Notes under the pieces: generated by a model
The model's database searches: none
What the model was told of the DNA's origin: nothing
Seen by the model: the letters and a program-made list of their open reading frames with translations, nothing else
Position numbers and translations under genes: made by a program
Source: Melastoma dodecandrum
Taxonomy: Eukaryota; Streptophyta; Magnoliopsida; Myrtales; Melastomataceae
NCBI GenBank assembly: GCA_029817715.1
Contig: JARUPY010000465.1
Coordinates: 4,735,001-4,799,000 of the forward strand
Reading direction: 5' to 3'
DNA: 64,000 nt
Shown: piece after piece, positions 1 to 13,000 of the stretch
Position numbering within the stretch: position 1 is the stretch's first letter
Layout of the letters: each line of letters starts with the position of its first letter

Positions 1-1011
1 AAGTTTGCTCATGTAACTTCATTTGTATGAAAGGCGAAGTAGAGCTTTGATACTTCCCTTATTCTATTTCGTCATTACGTCTTTGTCCGTAGGAATCAAA
101 GGATTGATGAAATCGTTACTCTTGCCTGATGTCTGTTGTGTAACGATGCTCATGTACCTATCAAACAGATGGCGAGAAACAAGTAAGTTCATGTGACTTG
201 TTTTTGTTATAGTAAGAATAAAGTTTGCTCATGTAACTTCATTTGTAAGAAAAGTGAAGTAGAGTTGATATGATATGAGCTTTATAATAGTAGCTTTACA
301 ATATATGATATGATATGAGCTTTACAGTATATGATATGATATGTAGTAATATCAATTGTTAATCATGAGCTTTATAGGAGTAGCTTAAATAGATTCTTCC
401 TATGATTATCACAATGTGAAAATCATAATCATTTTTATGCATTCCATGATATGTACCCTCATAATAAATTACGATTTATATCTATAAAATGATATAAGTG
501 TATTATTTTTATTTAATCCAATTAATAGTTCTTCACGGAATATAATTTAATTGATGGTTATATGTTCAAGAACTGTTATTATATATTATCATCACAAACA
601 TATTTTATATTACTCTATTAATAGTTTACATGTCTGAATAGGATGATTTTCGTATATTATCCTTAGAAATTTATTGCCCTATGAAAAATATAACTAAGGG
701 TTACATTGGTATATATTATGATTATGCAGAAGTTTACGTCTACACATTTTTTGAGCCATCACTTATTTACACCTTTTTTTAGTCGATTTATGAGTGCTCA
801 AATGATCAAACTATTTCCTCCTGGATAAGACAATATAAATAGTTTGATTAACCTTTTAAGGATACAAGTTGGGCGTTAATTTTAAGAATATCTTAATCCA
901 TATTTCTAAATTTATTTCTAATGTCATATTAAATCCACAAGAACATCACAGGTCTTATAGGCTATCTGAGGATGGATCTCCTTCTCGAACAGACTCTGGA
1001 CTTCCTGCTTG
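1..1011. other. AT-rich intergenic DNA with a direct repeat
   Basis: No gene is visible. A segment of about 46 bp at 1-46 recurs at 221-266 with few changes (shared core AAGTTTGCTCATGTAACTTC), so the window may begin inside a short array with a period near 220 bp. Positions 267-345 contain several copies of GATATGATAT. The rest is AT-rich sequence with poly-A/T runs. Confidence 0.6.
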
Positions 1012-1570
1012 GGAGTTATAGAACCAAATGAAATTCGACGAATGAAATTCGTTGGATTTTGAGGACCACGACTCGGCATAGCCTTGGATCGAGACACGGT
1101 CGAACACTCGATTGATTTACTGTCGGTCTGAAGTGGACGTGTCCAAAATTGACCCAACTGCCTGAGACTTTGTGGGAAGACAGGTACCCTAACGTCACGG
1201 GGTTCAGAAACACACGGCCCAAACGCTGAATGCTGTTGACTAAGTAAAAAGGCTGAGAAAAGATGAGCATTGTAGTCAGTAGAATAGTTTATCCATTTTC
1301 AAATTTTATGTTTAAAGGTCGATGACTCAAACGGATTGAAATAATCAATTCTAAAATATATTGTCAAGAAATCGTTTACAGCAATTTTCAGATTGTGTTC
1401 TGGAACTCGTAATATCTCCATCCTACTACAGAAATTTTTAAAATTTAAGATATTTTGTGTTCTAAGTTAATACGGAACATAGTCCGAGAAAAGGATCCTT
1501 TCCTCAGAGGCATCTCAGCTGATATTGCATATAGACCAGCAAGGGAAAAGACTTAAAAGAGGCTGACTTA

Positions 1571-4500
1571 CTACAGATGAAGAATGCTCCCCAGCATCCT
1601 CAGCAGATTGTTGCTGCCCTGAGTCACCTTCCTTTGCTCTGGTTCAACAGCATCGTCCTCAATGGATAGAAGAGTAAAATCCCTCATCAACATTGATGAG
1701 GCAGGCAATAGCCACCTGGCAAACATCACAGGAGAGAATGGATCGTTACAACAACGAAACAATGAACAGAAAGTCGTATACCGGGCATAACGTTCAGGTT
1801 TTTCCTTAATCGAGGATTTATAGGTTCTCCGGGGCATCTGGTATTGGCCTTCCGGGGGGCTAGTTGAGGATTTATGGGGAGAGTTTTCCCCTGCTTTAAC
1901 TTCAATGAACTGTCTTGCCTTTTCCATGGCCGAGGATTTGGAGGGGAGAACTTCCAGGAGATCATCACCTATCTCATTGACAGCATCATTAACATCAGAA
2001 GATGTAACAGGCTCTTTGACAGGTATTGATTGATCCACCGATTGTTCCTCTGCGGAGGAATAACATGAGGAAGTTCTCTCAGGTTCACATTTTATGATGG
2101 AATCGCTGATTTCATCAGATCCCACATGCTCAATCGATCCCCTGACTCCTACATGAAAGTTCCAGTTAGATCTACAAACACTAATTAATAAAACTAATTA
2201 GAAAGGTACATACAAGTACCATAACTCCCAGATTGCAATCAGAAGTATTTATAGCTATCGTTGGGATTTAGCAAAGAACTTGCCCACAGAAAGAGCTGAC
2301 AACGACTAAAATCATCCATAAACACTACACGACTGTCAAGATTACTAAGACAACAGGTAAACTGGGTGGTCTTAAAATTCTCAGTCCTTAAAGCATTGCA
2401 AGCTAATTAACTGTCAATGTCAATGGTAACCAGACACAGTAAACAGACCCAGTGAAAACAATGTCCAGTTCAGTCAATGTAACAGCATTGCTAGAAATAA
2501 CAACTAAGAGAAGTAGCCATTGTCAGTCATAAATAACAAACACTAACAGGATTCATCATCACTAAAGTGTGAACACATTATCTGCCCGCATCTTTCAAAC
2601 CCATTATGTTACAAATTAAGGTAGTTCTGTTCCATCACACGGGCTAATCAAGTTCAAACGATTCTTTTAAAAACAAGAAGGTTGCCTCGGGACCATCACA
2701 GAGAAAATTAAATGAGCCGTTAAAAGTCAACTGAACGAGAATACCACATAAACCTCATTCTCCTCACACAACAGCTCATCCCTTTCCACAAAAGAACAGC
2801 TGTCCCGTTTGATCTGAAGAGGCTGAGAAGTTTCAAAAATAAGGCAATTCCTAAAAACAGAACAGAGTTGGAGTTAAACAAGAGTCATAGTCTGACTAGT
2901 CTGACCAAGCTTACTTAGCATTTATTAGACGATCAGTTTATGTAACACCAGAGAAGATAAAAGACAGAATATTAAGGATCGCATCTATAAACAGTTAACA
3001 CACCTCCAGCATCCAAAGTGGATTGGCGACTATTCTTTAAAGAATCAACTCTTCGGTAGCTTCTTCATTCTGACACAAACTACCAACCTACAATGGAATG
3101 CAAAATCAGCAAGAAATCCACATTGCGAAAGTATTTTCTAGATTTAGGCAAATAAGTACCAGACTGATGGGCTCAATGAACTTATGAACAGAAAAGTTTG
3201 CAGTAGCTGTGCAGTTAAAACCAGGTGTAATAGCCTGAAAAATACAGAAATAAGTAGACTCTCACAATCAACTATCAAACACTAGAAAATCACAATGAAA
3301 CACTTCCCTACACTGAAAACCAATGGTGTTAGGGTTAGATTCAATTAACCCTAACGAACAGCAGACCAAATTCTCCTCCAAGCCAAGAAGGCTGAAAACT
3401 AAGACCGATAAACCTTAGACAATGTTTGCCCAAGAAAAGAAATAATAACTAATTGAGCTAAGCACATAATTTCAATAAACTATTAAATTAATACTTCTTT
3501 TATTCTAACGTAAACCCGAACCCAAAGAGGACCACACAAGCGCTCGACCCCTGACTCCTTGTTCCGTAACAAATGGCTTCTGGTCATTAGCAATGGTTGT
3601 TGCTCGTATCTCGCTGCCCAGGGATACAGGAAAGGAAGTAGTCACTCTCCAGAATATGAAGAAATTAGTAAAAACACAACTAGAATAAGACTAATAAAGG
3701 ACAACTCTCTTCAAATGACACGTATCCGGGTTTGACCAGGTTCACTTCAATTTCACATTCAATATGTGGCGAACAAGTGAAGAGCATCCCCAAACAGGCA
3801 GCAAAATTAAACATGTATCCCGTTCTCCAGTCAATTTGTACATAGCCCTGCTATTACCATTCATCTTCTTTCTTCATAAAATATACAAGTGTTCACCAGA
3901 ACTTAAAGGGATTCCAATTTATGCATAAAGAAGACTGCCACCATAGCTATTATTATTCAGCATATCAAATACCTATTAGATCTAGCAATGAAAAATCGGG
4001 TTATATCAAGAAGGAACCTCTCATTAAGAAATAGAATCTGTATTAAAAAATAGTCAAGATATTTCAGGCGAACCTTGGAATGGTAGCCAGATGAATTTGT
4101 GTGTGCTCCTGGCGAAACTTCAACACATGATTCATCACTACCACCCAAATCACCTGCAAGGCCCTCAATGCATTGTCCTTATCAAACACGCTGCTTGATT
4201 TCAGACTCCTAAGGCTGTCTATGTCCCAATGATGACGCCTAAGCCACTGACGCTTTCAGCTTTTCCCCCCTTCAGAATGTATCTCAAACATTGAGAAACA
4301 AAACAACCAGACATCTCACAAGTTAAGAAAACCAGCCTAATCATCACCCAGATTCCCGTTTCTTTGGATGATTAACAAAAATGCCAATACATTATCAATA
4401 TGATGTCGATGCAGAAAAGGTGAAGTAGTCAACTTCAACAAACTCGGAACTACCGGGAGCGACAGAGAGCATACCTGGGAGACCAGCTTTCTCTAGCAAC

Positions 4501-4666
4501 CTGCTGCTCAGCTTTATAATGAGCGGCAGCATGCCAGTATCCCTAGGAGTACCAAAGACAGTACGAGTCTTCCCTGAGTCACTAGGCCTAATGCCACCAG
4601 CAACCCGCTCTTGCCACCAAGGAACTCACGGACCAAGGGTTTGAACATGCTATCAAAAACTCCGTT
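1571..4666 (-). pseudogene. KIN-6-like kinesin relic, 5'-truncated, copy 1
   Basis: The first recognisable exon (4,666-4,475, acceptor ATAG, donor GTATGC) begins inside a motor domain: VFDSMFKPLVREFLGGKSG, then the P-loop region. Reading GPSDSGKTRTVFGTPRD needs a shift because one base is missing at GGC-CT-AGT, so the Walker A motif is out of frame with the preceding strand. The N-terminal ~90 residues normal for a kinesin are absent; TAF1B ends only 136 bp upstream. Further exon-like pieces lie near 4,260-4,160 and 4,147-4,070. One near 3,090-3,005 (starting VGSLCQNEEA) lacks one base relative to copy 2. A last exon (2,148-1,571) ends in LLRMLGSILHL. The KIN-6 assignment rests on the P-loop exon and the tail (LLPASSMLMRDF). 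Motor function is not possible as read. Confidence 0.62.
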
Positions 4667-4801
4667 CTATCTCATTCAACCAAAAAAGAACAAAAAGAAT
4701 ATGAATATATGTTCGAAAGAGAAGGGGTTGCAAGCATCCAATTATCAGCAAATGTCCCTTGTGAGAAGAGATTGCTCGTCACGTGTTCGTGAAAATGTCC
4801 C

Positions 4802-7278
4802 TTAAAGAACGTCCTTTGCCTGTACATTCAAGCAGTGGTCAATCCTATTCTCTATCCATCCCAACCTTCTCTCCAAATCTAGCACTGCCAAATGCATACA
4901 CCTAACGTCTACCTCGGCCACCCTCGCGCACGCCCTAAGCAGTACGTAATAATCTGCATGCGCAATGTAGACCATCGAGCCTTCATCCCTCTTCCTCGCG
5001 TAGTGAAGGTAATCGAACCTCTTGACCTTCACCCTCGGAGGAATGTACAGAAACCTGTCCTCGTCCATTTCTGCCTTTAGCTGCTCCAGGGCCTTGTTTC
5101 CAAAGGACTTGTGCAACATGTAGGCCAATGAACCCCCCTCATCACCATGATCCATAGCCGGCGTGCTTAATGATGGGCTATCATTATTTTTGGGCGGTGA
5201 TGAATCCTCCGAATGGGGCATCTCACAAAGCATCTTTGGCTTAGGAATGCTTCCAGGAAGTAAGCCCCCCTCGGCAAATCCATTCATAACCTGCACTCAA
5301 ACGCATAATGATTGCTTATCTGAGCTTCAAGGAATTACTCAATGAAACATAAAATGGAGGCTAAGAAAGAATAAACTAAGTGTCGCAACAAAGTAGGAAT
5401 ACCGAAAGCACCATACCATACTGGACTGATAGAAGTACCACAATTCTGAGATCATTTTTGTGTCCTCGTAGTCCTCAAACGGGGCTTCCAGACCAGCAAA
5501 GAGGACTTCTTTACAGAACTTGAGATAGGAAGATGTGTCCTGATTGAATTCTGTCAACACAATGTCGTGAGCAACAGAGTCAACCATTTCATACCAACTT
5601 GCTAGCTACAGTAATAAGTTCAAAGATGTCATGAGGAATTAATTGAGTCAAATCACGGATATCACCATAGGAGTCACTAATCTTCTTTTCCTGGGCGTTC
5701 AGAATTTTCAAAATGTCCGCCGTTTTCCCTCGACTCTTTGGAGAGTCCGTGTCTTCTGCTTCTGAGTCCTCATTGTCTACAGATGGGATAAGATTGCCAG
5801 TCATGGAACTATCCTTTCGTCCAGACTGCATACCAGTTTCTGTTCCAACTGGACAAGCTATCTCCTGGTGCTTGGACAAACTCTTCTCCCATTCGCCAAA
5901 ACCATGAATGTTATAGATTATCCTTATAGCCACTATCAATATTGACATAACACAGACCCGAGTAGGAAAGCTTGACACATTTGCTGACAGCCATAGATTA
6001 GGAGGCATCGACCAATCATAAAGGCGGCATGCACGAGGGAATATCTTCTTAGCCGGAAGAGATAACTCACAAAGATAGCGCGAGGCAATGGCATAGAAGT
6101 TCACTGGAGGTAGATCTAAGCCTACAACGAGAGCGATGAATGCGGCCTGTGCTTCCAACTCCTGTGATTGGACTGATTGAGTTGGCCGAAACATGAAACT
6201 AGAACTCAAAGGACAGGTTCTTGACGGAGAACCCAGAATCCTTTCAATTTCAAGAAAGGTGGCAACATATGGAATCTTCCCTTCAGTCGACCACTTCACA
6301 ACATCGGTTGGTAGGATGGGCTCCCTGGCGACATGGCAAGCGAGAAAAGATATTGCCAAGGAATGTGATAACGATAATTTCTTTTGCATTGACCTAAACC
6401 ATATGATCACTGCCCTTTGTCCATGTATATTATGTGGTTCTGCCCTGTATTTAGCTCGAGGCTTCACATTGTCTGATACACCTAGAATAAATAGGAAAAA
6501 AGACACATATCACCATCACATTGTTACATTAACAGATAAACCACTGAAAACAGCAACGAAGAAGGTAATTGCTGAATATTGCAACACCAACGGCAAAACA
6601 TGGAAAGAGCCATCACTAAAAATACTTAAACATGAAACAAGTTTAGTCAAGTACTATACCTTCTTTTTGGGACTCTGAAATCATAAGGGCATCATCTGCC
6701 CACCCATCGGCCATGATCCTAGTGGTCGTGAGAAATCTGAACCATATTGTCCCAGCAATACCACAGATCACTGGAGAGACATTGAAGTCCCCCACCAAAG
6801 CTTCGCACTGGAGCTGGACCATTAGTTGCAGACCCAATGCGTACCTAATCCTCACCTCGTTGTAGAAATCATCATACCGCAGGGCCCTCGAACCACCAGA
6901 ACCAGACGGCGCAAAGTCTTCAGGACTCGTGGGGCCAACACTGTCCAACAGAAGATCCTCCTCCTCGTTGAGAGTCTTCAAGTCTCGGTCTGGATTCATA
7001 CTAGACCACAACTGCGACTGAGACTCATGCTGAGACAGAGTCTCGGCATTTCTAGTAGTCTGAGGACGTTGACGGCTGTTGCTGGCCATGTACATCGCAC
7101 CGCGGGAATCACCCCCCTTTTCTACAAAGTATTCTTCCGCGATGTCGGTATCGATAAAGTCCGGAGCCTGGCTCCCACAATTACTACAGTAGAAGAACCC
7201 ATCAACATCATCCGGAATGCCAACGCTGCCGCAAGCTTCACAACAGATTCGTCTACTTCGAGAACCTTCTTCTTTCAT
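4802..7278 (-). CDS. TAF1B: TAF1B/RRN7-like RNA polymerase I factor, copy 1 (intact)
   Basis: The product is a subunit of the RNA polymerase I core factor (plant TAF1B/MEE12-like) that helps recruit Pol I to rDNA promoters in the nucleolus. Four exons join in frame: 7,278-6,660; 6,481-5,666; 5,601-5,417; 5,290-4,802, giving about 702 aa. The N-terminus has an RRN7-type zinc ribbon (C13-x2-C16 and C31-x2-C34, motif FYCSNCGSQ). The cyclin-fold region follows in exon 2 (EPHNIHGQRAVIIWF, SFLACHVAREPILPTD). Intron 1 (donor GTATAG, acceptor TTCTAG) completes a Gly codon. Intron 2 is short (about 64 bp) and its exact edges are my best fit to keep the frame. The stop at 4,802 sits directly before the kinesin relic. 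This is the only copy here with an open frame. Confidence 0.85.
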
Positions 7279-7572
7279 CGCCGGCGATGTCGTAATACTT
7301 CAATCCCTGGAAATCATACACCTAATCACTACAAAGACCTAAGTCGAAGCGACAAGTATAAACAAGGAAAACGGAGAGGGGTTGTAAAGTCCTGTGTTCC
7401 TGTACAATTTTTTCAGGAAATTATAACCAAATTTGACTAGTCAACTAAGCGGAAGCCGACAACTCCGAAATCCTCACCCGTGAGTGCCAGGGATTCAAAT
7501 CCAGGTCAGCCGCGTACAGAAGCCCTCTTTCGTTACCCTGCAAAACTGGTGGGAGGTCCCCAAAGGGGTCAG

Positions 7573-8711
7573 CAATGCATTATTATTATTATGATCATCA
7601 TCATCAGGCCTCCAAAGACGATCAAGTCTGGAAAATCAATTCCCAGCAAATCACCCCTAACTAATTCCCAAAGGAAGCAAATTCAGCTAGGACAATTCAA
7701 CAACTCCAGCCAAGCACCAACAAGGACACCCAAAACCCGGAAAAGCCACCACCGGAGGTCGACCCAGCAGAGGCACGAACCCAAAAGCCCCACCCCCTCT
7801 CTCGGCGCCAAAAAAAAAATAAAGGAGAAACAGGAAACAGTAGATACAACGAATCAACCTCAAAACCCAGCAAAAGAAAGAAAAAAAAAGGAGTTTTCCC
7901 GAGGGAGGGGGGAAACAAAGGACGAGACTTTTTACCTTACGCCCTCAGACAATTCCGAAACCCTAGCGCTCCACAGCTCGCGGGACGAAAAGGGGGCCTG
8001 GGAAGAGAAGAGAGGGTGACCACGGTCCGCGCATGATAAGCCCCCCTCCCTAGTTCCTCGCCTATTGTAAAATATGGCAAAAGTTTTGTAATAAAGAATG
8101 GCAAAATATATGATAATATTAGATTAAATTTTTTATTTTGTTAAAATTTTTTTTAGTATATTATCATTATTTTTAAGGTTGTTACTTTTTTTTTGTCAAT
8201 TTTAAATTTTACTACAAAATAACCAAATTAAAGCCTTACTACCGTTTAACATTTCTATCATTGCATGGTATTGCATGATCTTATAAACTACCTTACGCTT
8301 AGTAGTAGACTTGTAATAAATTCAATATTTTATAGATTCTTAACACTATTAGTAACTACAGTCCATCTTCGACTTTCAACTTACTTAATTTAACTATTAA
8401 AATTCTACAATAAATAACACATTGAAACTTTAGTCAATAATTGAAATTTATATATTGAGACGTATTTATTTTTCTCACAATAAAATTCAATATTTGCTAA
8501 AAAAATTAAAATCTTAAAGATAGTGATAATATTTTGATAAAATAAAAAATTTAACCATAATTTATTATGTTATCGTGAATTTAGAAAAAAAAGTTTCGGA
8601 AAAAGCGTCCCTGGAAAAGGGCCATATTCTCGGCATCTTCCTAAAGGGATTTTGATGAGTTTGACGGTGGGTGGGATGATATGCCCTCCTCCTCTAAAAT
8701 AATAATATTTG
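7573..8711. other. Upstream region of TAF1B copy 1, then AT-rich DNA
   Basis: Positions 7,580-7,612 hold an ATT/ATC microsatellite. Positions 7,620-8,030 are of mixed composition, with A-rich and pyrimidine-rich tracts, consistent with a minus-strand promoter or 5' leader. The plus-strand open frame there is low-complexity and unlikely to be coding. From 8,040 to 8,711 the DNA is AT-rich with no gene visible. Just inside the duplication, 7,484-7,510 contains a B-box-like stretch (GATTCAAATCC) that could be a SINE remnant. Confidence 0.5.
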
Positions 8712-9256
8712 AACAAGATGTTTTTTGAGCTTTTGTTTCATTTTAACCTTAATTTCCAAAATAATTCACGAAATGATCTCGTTAGTTTCGAAAGTCGACA
8801 AATAACCTCGTGAAATCGACCTTACAAAAGCCGACTTTAATTCTTAAAAAAATCGGCCCTCGTAAAGCCGACTACGTGAAAATTAAAAAAAAAAAAAGTT
8901 TCAAGGAAATCGGCCTTGTAGAAAAAAAAAAAGGAAAGATTACGGCCGGAGCAAACCCACTTCCCCCCACCCCACTTATCCCCGCCCACACACCCCACAG
9001 TTCTGTAATCTTTCTTTTTTTTTCTATCATATGGTAGGCCGATTTCTCCCAAATTTTTTTTTTATTTTCACGAAGTCGGCTTTACATTGATACGGGAGAA
9101 GTCGGCTTTACGAAGACCGACTTCTTTAAGAATTGAAGTCGGCTTTTGCAAGGCCGATTTTACAAAATTATTTACGAAATTTCAAAACTGACGAGAACAT
9201 TTCACGAATTATTTTGAAAATTAAGGTTAAAATGGAACAAAAAGCTCGATGTTGTT
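8712..9256. repeat. Foldback / inverted-repeat element, about 545 bp
   Basis: The two ends are inverted complements: AACAAGATG...GAGCTTTTGTTTCATTTTAACC at the left matches GGTTAAAATGGAACAAAAAGCTCGATGTTGTT at the right, read in reverse (both contain mismatches). Inside, GTCGGCTTTA/TAAAGCCGAC motifs occur repeatedly in both orientations at 8,820-8,875 and 9,070-9,170. Each arm is roughly 200 bp around an A-rich/C-rich centre. No transposase frame is present. It could be a foldback MITE or a source of hairpin RNA. Flanking target duplications are not clear. Confidence 0.72.
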
Positions 9257-9889
9257 TACTGGACAGAGGGACAACATTCGCCAGGTGGCAACATCCCGGT
9301 TGGTGTACGCGTGGGAACAATTCCCCTTCTAGGTCATCGGCCGTCCACCTAATACGGGGATTAGATTAATAAAATGCTCTTAAATGTAATTTCATATTAA
9401 TTAGTAATTTATAGAAGAATCTTAATTTATATTTTACGTCCACAATTGTTTAGAATGTGCAAATTATTTTTATTTGGCTGGTTTTTACATTTGTTATTTT
9501 CGAATGAAAGCCAAATCGAAACCGGATAATATAACTCAGGTTTGAGTTTAAATTCGAGACACACCCATCCAAATCAAACCAATACTAATAACGTAGAATA
9601 ACAAAATGCCAACATATATTTTTAGTTTTCTAAATTTCAAATATAACAATTAAACTGTCAAGATATCCCGAGTGTATCACACTTACATTAAAAAAAGACA
9701 CAAAGGCTTAACAGTAAACTCGCTGTTTTCAGATACGAAAAATTATTTATCAAACGCGAAAAAGTAATATCGGACAAAGTATCCTATCGATCAGGAGCAT
9801 GTATACAGGATTTTATACCAAACAAATTGGGAAATCCCAATTGCCCAAATTCCAGCTTCACATCAATCAACAGCAAGCCACAAAAGGGA
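9257..9889. other. AT-rich intergenic DNA
   Basis: I see no gene, tRNA or clear repeat. It separates the foldback element from the left edge of duplication unit 2. Confidence 0.55.
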
Positions 9890-10080
9890 GTTATACCGTT
9901 CATCGAGAACCAAATGAAATTCGACGAATGAAATGCGTTGGATTTTGTCATTTGCATGTGGATGAGGGTGTGTGCACTCATTTACCCACGATATTCAAAG
10001 CTTTCTGGATAGGGGTGGGGTGGGGTGGGGCCTCTCTCCATCCAATTCTCACCCGAAACCCAATTGGCATTTTGAAAATG

Positions 10081-13000
10081 AGGCAGGCAATAGCCTCCTG
10101 GCAAACATCACAGAAGAGGATGGATCGTTACAACAACGAAACAATGAAGAGAAAGTCGTATACAAGGCATAACGTTCAGGTTTTTCCTTAATCGAGGATT
10201 TAGAGGAGGTATGGTTCTGCGGGGCATCTGGTATTGGCCTTCCGGGTGGCTAGTTGAGGATTTATCGGGAGAGTTTTCCCCTGCTTTAACTTCAATGAAC
10301 TGTCTTGGCTTTTCCATGGCCGAGGATTTGGAGGGGAGAACTTCCAGGAGATCATCACATATCTCATTGACAGCATCATTAACATCAGAAGATGTAACAG
10401 GCTCTTTGACTGGTATTGATTGATCCACCGATTGTTCCTCTGCGGAGGAATTACATGAGGAAGTTCTCTCAGGTTCACATTTTATGATGGAATTGCTGAT
10501 TTCTTCAGATCCCACATGCTCAATTGATCCCCTGACTCCTACATGAAAGTTCCAGTTAGATCTACAAACATTACTTAATAAAATTGATTAGTAAGGTACA
10601 TACAAGTACCATAACTCCCAGGTTGCAATCAGAATTATTTATAGCTATCGTGTGGTTTAGCAAAGAACTTGTCCACATAAAGAGTTGACAACGACTAAAA
10701 TCATCCATGAACAATACACGACTGTCAAGATTACTAAGACAACAGGTACACTGGGTGGTCTTAAAGTTCACAGTCCTTAAAGCATTGCAAGCTAATTGCA
10801 TGTCAATGTCAATGGTAAGCAGACTCAGTAAACAGACCCAGTGAAAACAATGTCCAGTTCAGCCAATGTAACAGCATTGCTAGAAATAACAACTAAGAGA
10901 AGGAGCCATTGTCAGTCATAAATAACAACACTAACAGGATTCATCATCACTAAAGTGTGAACAGATTATCTGCCCGCGTCTTTCAAACCCATTATGTTAC
11001 AAATTAAGGTTGTTCTGTTCCATCACACGGGCTAATCAAGTTCAAATGATTCTTTTAAAAACCAGAAGGTTGCCTCAGGACCATCACAGAGAAAATTAAA
11101 TGAGCCGTAAAAAGTCAACTGAACGAGAATACCACATAAACCTCATTCTCCTCACACAGCAGCTCATCCCTTTCCACAAAAGAACAGCTGTCCCGTTTGA
11201 TCTGAAGAGGCTGAGAAGTTTCGAAAATACCATCTGTAACATGTCAAATGGCAATTCCTCAAAACAGAACAGAGTTGGAGTTAAACAAGAGTCGTAGTCT
11301 GACTAGTCTGACCAAGCTTACTTAGCATTTATTAGACGATCAGTTTGTGTAACACCAGAGAAGATAAAAGACAGAATATTAAGTATCGCATCTATAAACA
11401 GTTAACACACCTCCAGCATCCAAAGTGGATTGACGACTGTTCTTTAGAAGAATCAACTCTTCTTTAGCTTCTTCATTCTGACACAAACTATCAACCTACA
11501 ATGGAACGCAAAATCAGCAAGAAATCCACATCGCAAAAGTATTTTCTAGATTTAGGCAAATAAGTACCTGATTGATGGGCTCAAAAAACTTATGAACAGA
11601 AAAGTTTGGAGTAGCTGTGCAGTCAAAACCAGGTGTAATAGCCTGAAAAATACAGAAATCAGTAAAGAAGGAAGAGAGATCGGCTTGAGAAGATGCTTAC
11701 GATGGGCTTTCAACTAAGGCCTTGGATGTTGGAAAGCCCCACCGGTTAAGTTAACGAACGTATAGTAAAGCACTACAATTGGTTTTTCAATGCCAAGTGC
11801 CGGTCGTCGAGTGGCTGAACCAACCCCTACGGCGGATACACGTACTGATGAATGCCATCCATCCTTTATCGAGTAGCCTTGACTATTCTAAAGCATACGG
11901 CATCTCCGGGCTTAGCGTTTTAGCTTGGCAATAGGGTTAGCCCCCTCTCTTTACTCCGGTTTTACCCGATGAGTGTAAAATCGCAGCGCCTTAGGAGCTC
12001 TCCCTGATCGGAACAAAGACAATGACTTTGTTACTTCGGGTATCCGCAGGCTTGGCTTTTGCCTTTCTCTAAAGAGTAGACTCTCACAATCAACTATCAA
12101 ACACTAGAAAAACACAACGAAACACTTCTCCACACTGAAAACCAAATGTGTTAGGGTTAGATTCAATTAACCCTAACGAACAGCAGACCAAATTCTCCTC
12201 CAAGCCAAGAAGGCCGAAAACTATTCATTCCCAAAAGACCGATAAACCTTAGACAATGTTTGCCCAAGAAAAGAAATAATAACTAATTGAGCTAAGCCCA
12301 TAATTTCAATAAACTATTAAATTAATACTTCTTTTATTCTAACGTAAACCCGAACCCAAAGAGGACCACACAAGCGCTCGACCCCTGACTCCTTGTTCCG
12401 TAACAAATGGCTTCTGGTCATTAGCAATGGTTGTTGCTCGTATCTCGCTGCCCAGGGATACAGGAAAGGAAGTAGTCACTCTCCAGAATATGAAGAAATT
12501 AGTAAAAACACAACTAGAATAAGACTAATAAAGGACAACTCTCTTCAAATGACACGTATCCGGGTTTGACCAGGTTCACTTCAATTTCACATTCAATATG
12601 TGGCGAACAAGTGAAGAGCATCCCCAAACAGGCAGCAAAATTAAACATGTATCCCGTTCTCCAGTCAATTTGTACATAGCCCTGCTATTACCATTCATCT
12701 TCTTTCTTCATAAAATATACAAGTGTTCACCAGAACTTAAAGGGATTCCAATTTATGCATAAAGAAGACTGCCACCATAGCTATTATTATTCAGCATATC
12801 AAATACCTATTAGATCTAGCAATGAAAAATCGGGTTATATCAAGAAGGAACCTCTCATTAAGAAATAGAATCTGTATTAAAAAATAGTCAAGATATTTCA
12901 GGCGAACCTTGGAATGGTAGCCGGCTGAATTTGTGTGTGCTCCTGGCGAAACTTCAACACATGATTCATCACTACCACCCAAATCACCTGCAAGGCCCTC

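Larger units (their letters stand above)
1012..7572. repeat. Tandem segmental duplication, unit 1
   Basis: This unit matches 9,890-16,393 in the same orientation. Most of it is nearly identical: 3,660-4,800 corresponds almost base for base to 12,494-13,634. The offset between copies is 8,834 in the centre, 8,814 at the right end after a 20-bp deletion in unit 2, and about 8,390 at the left end before a ~410-bp insert in unit 2. Homology begins near 1,012 (around GAACCAAATGAAATTCGACG) and ends near 7,572 (around CAAAACTGGTGGGAGG). Positions 1,062-1,695 have no counterpart in unit 2. The unit carries TAF1B and the kinesin relic, both on the minus strand. Confidence 0.93.

Noticed and set aside
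7484..7510. tRNA-like B-box GATTCAAATCC (also at 16,298)
   Set aside because: No A-box or cloverleaf can be drawn; at most a SINE fragment.
7480..8019. 179-aa plus-strand open frame
   Set aside because: Low-complexity Lys/Pro/Ser text over A-rich sequence, partly duplicated SINE-like DNA, antisense to the TAF1B leader; no domain.
8810..9052. Short frames on both strands
   Set aside because: They lie inside the inverted-repeat element and come from its poly-A and GTCGGC motifs.
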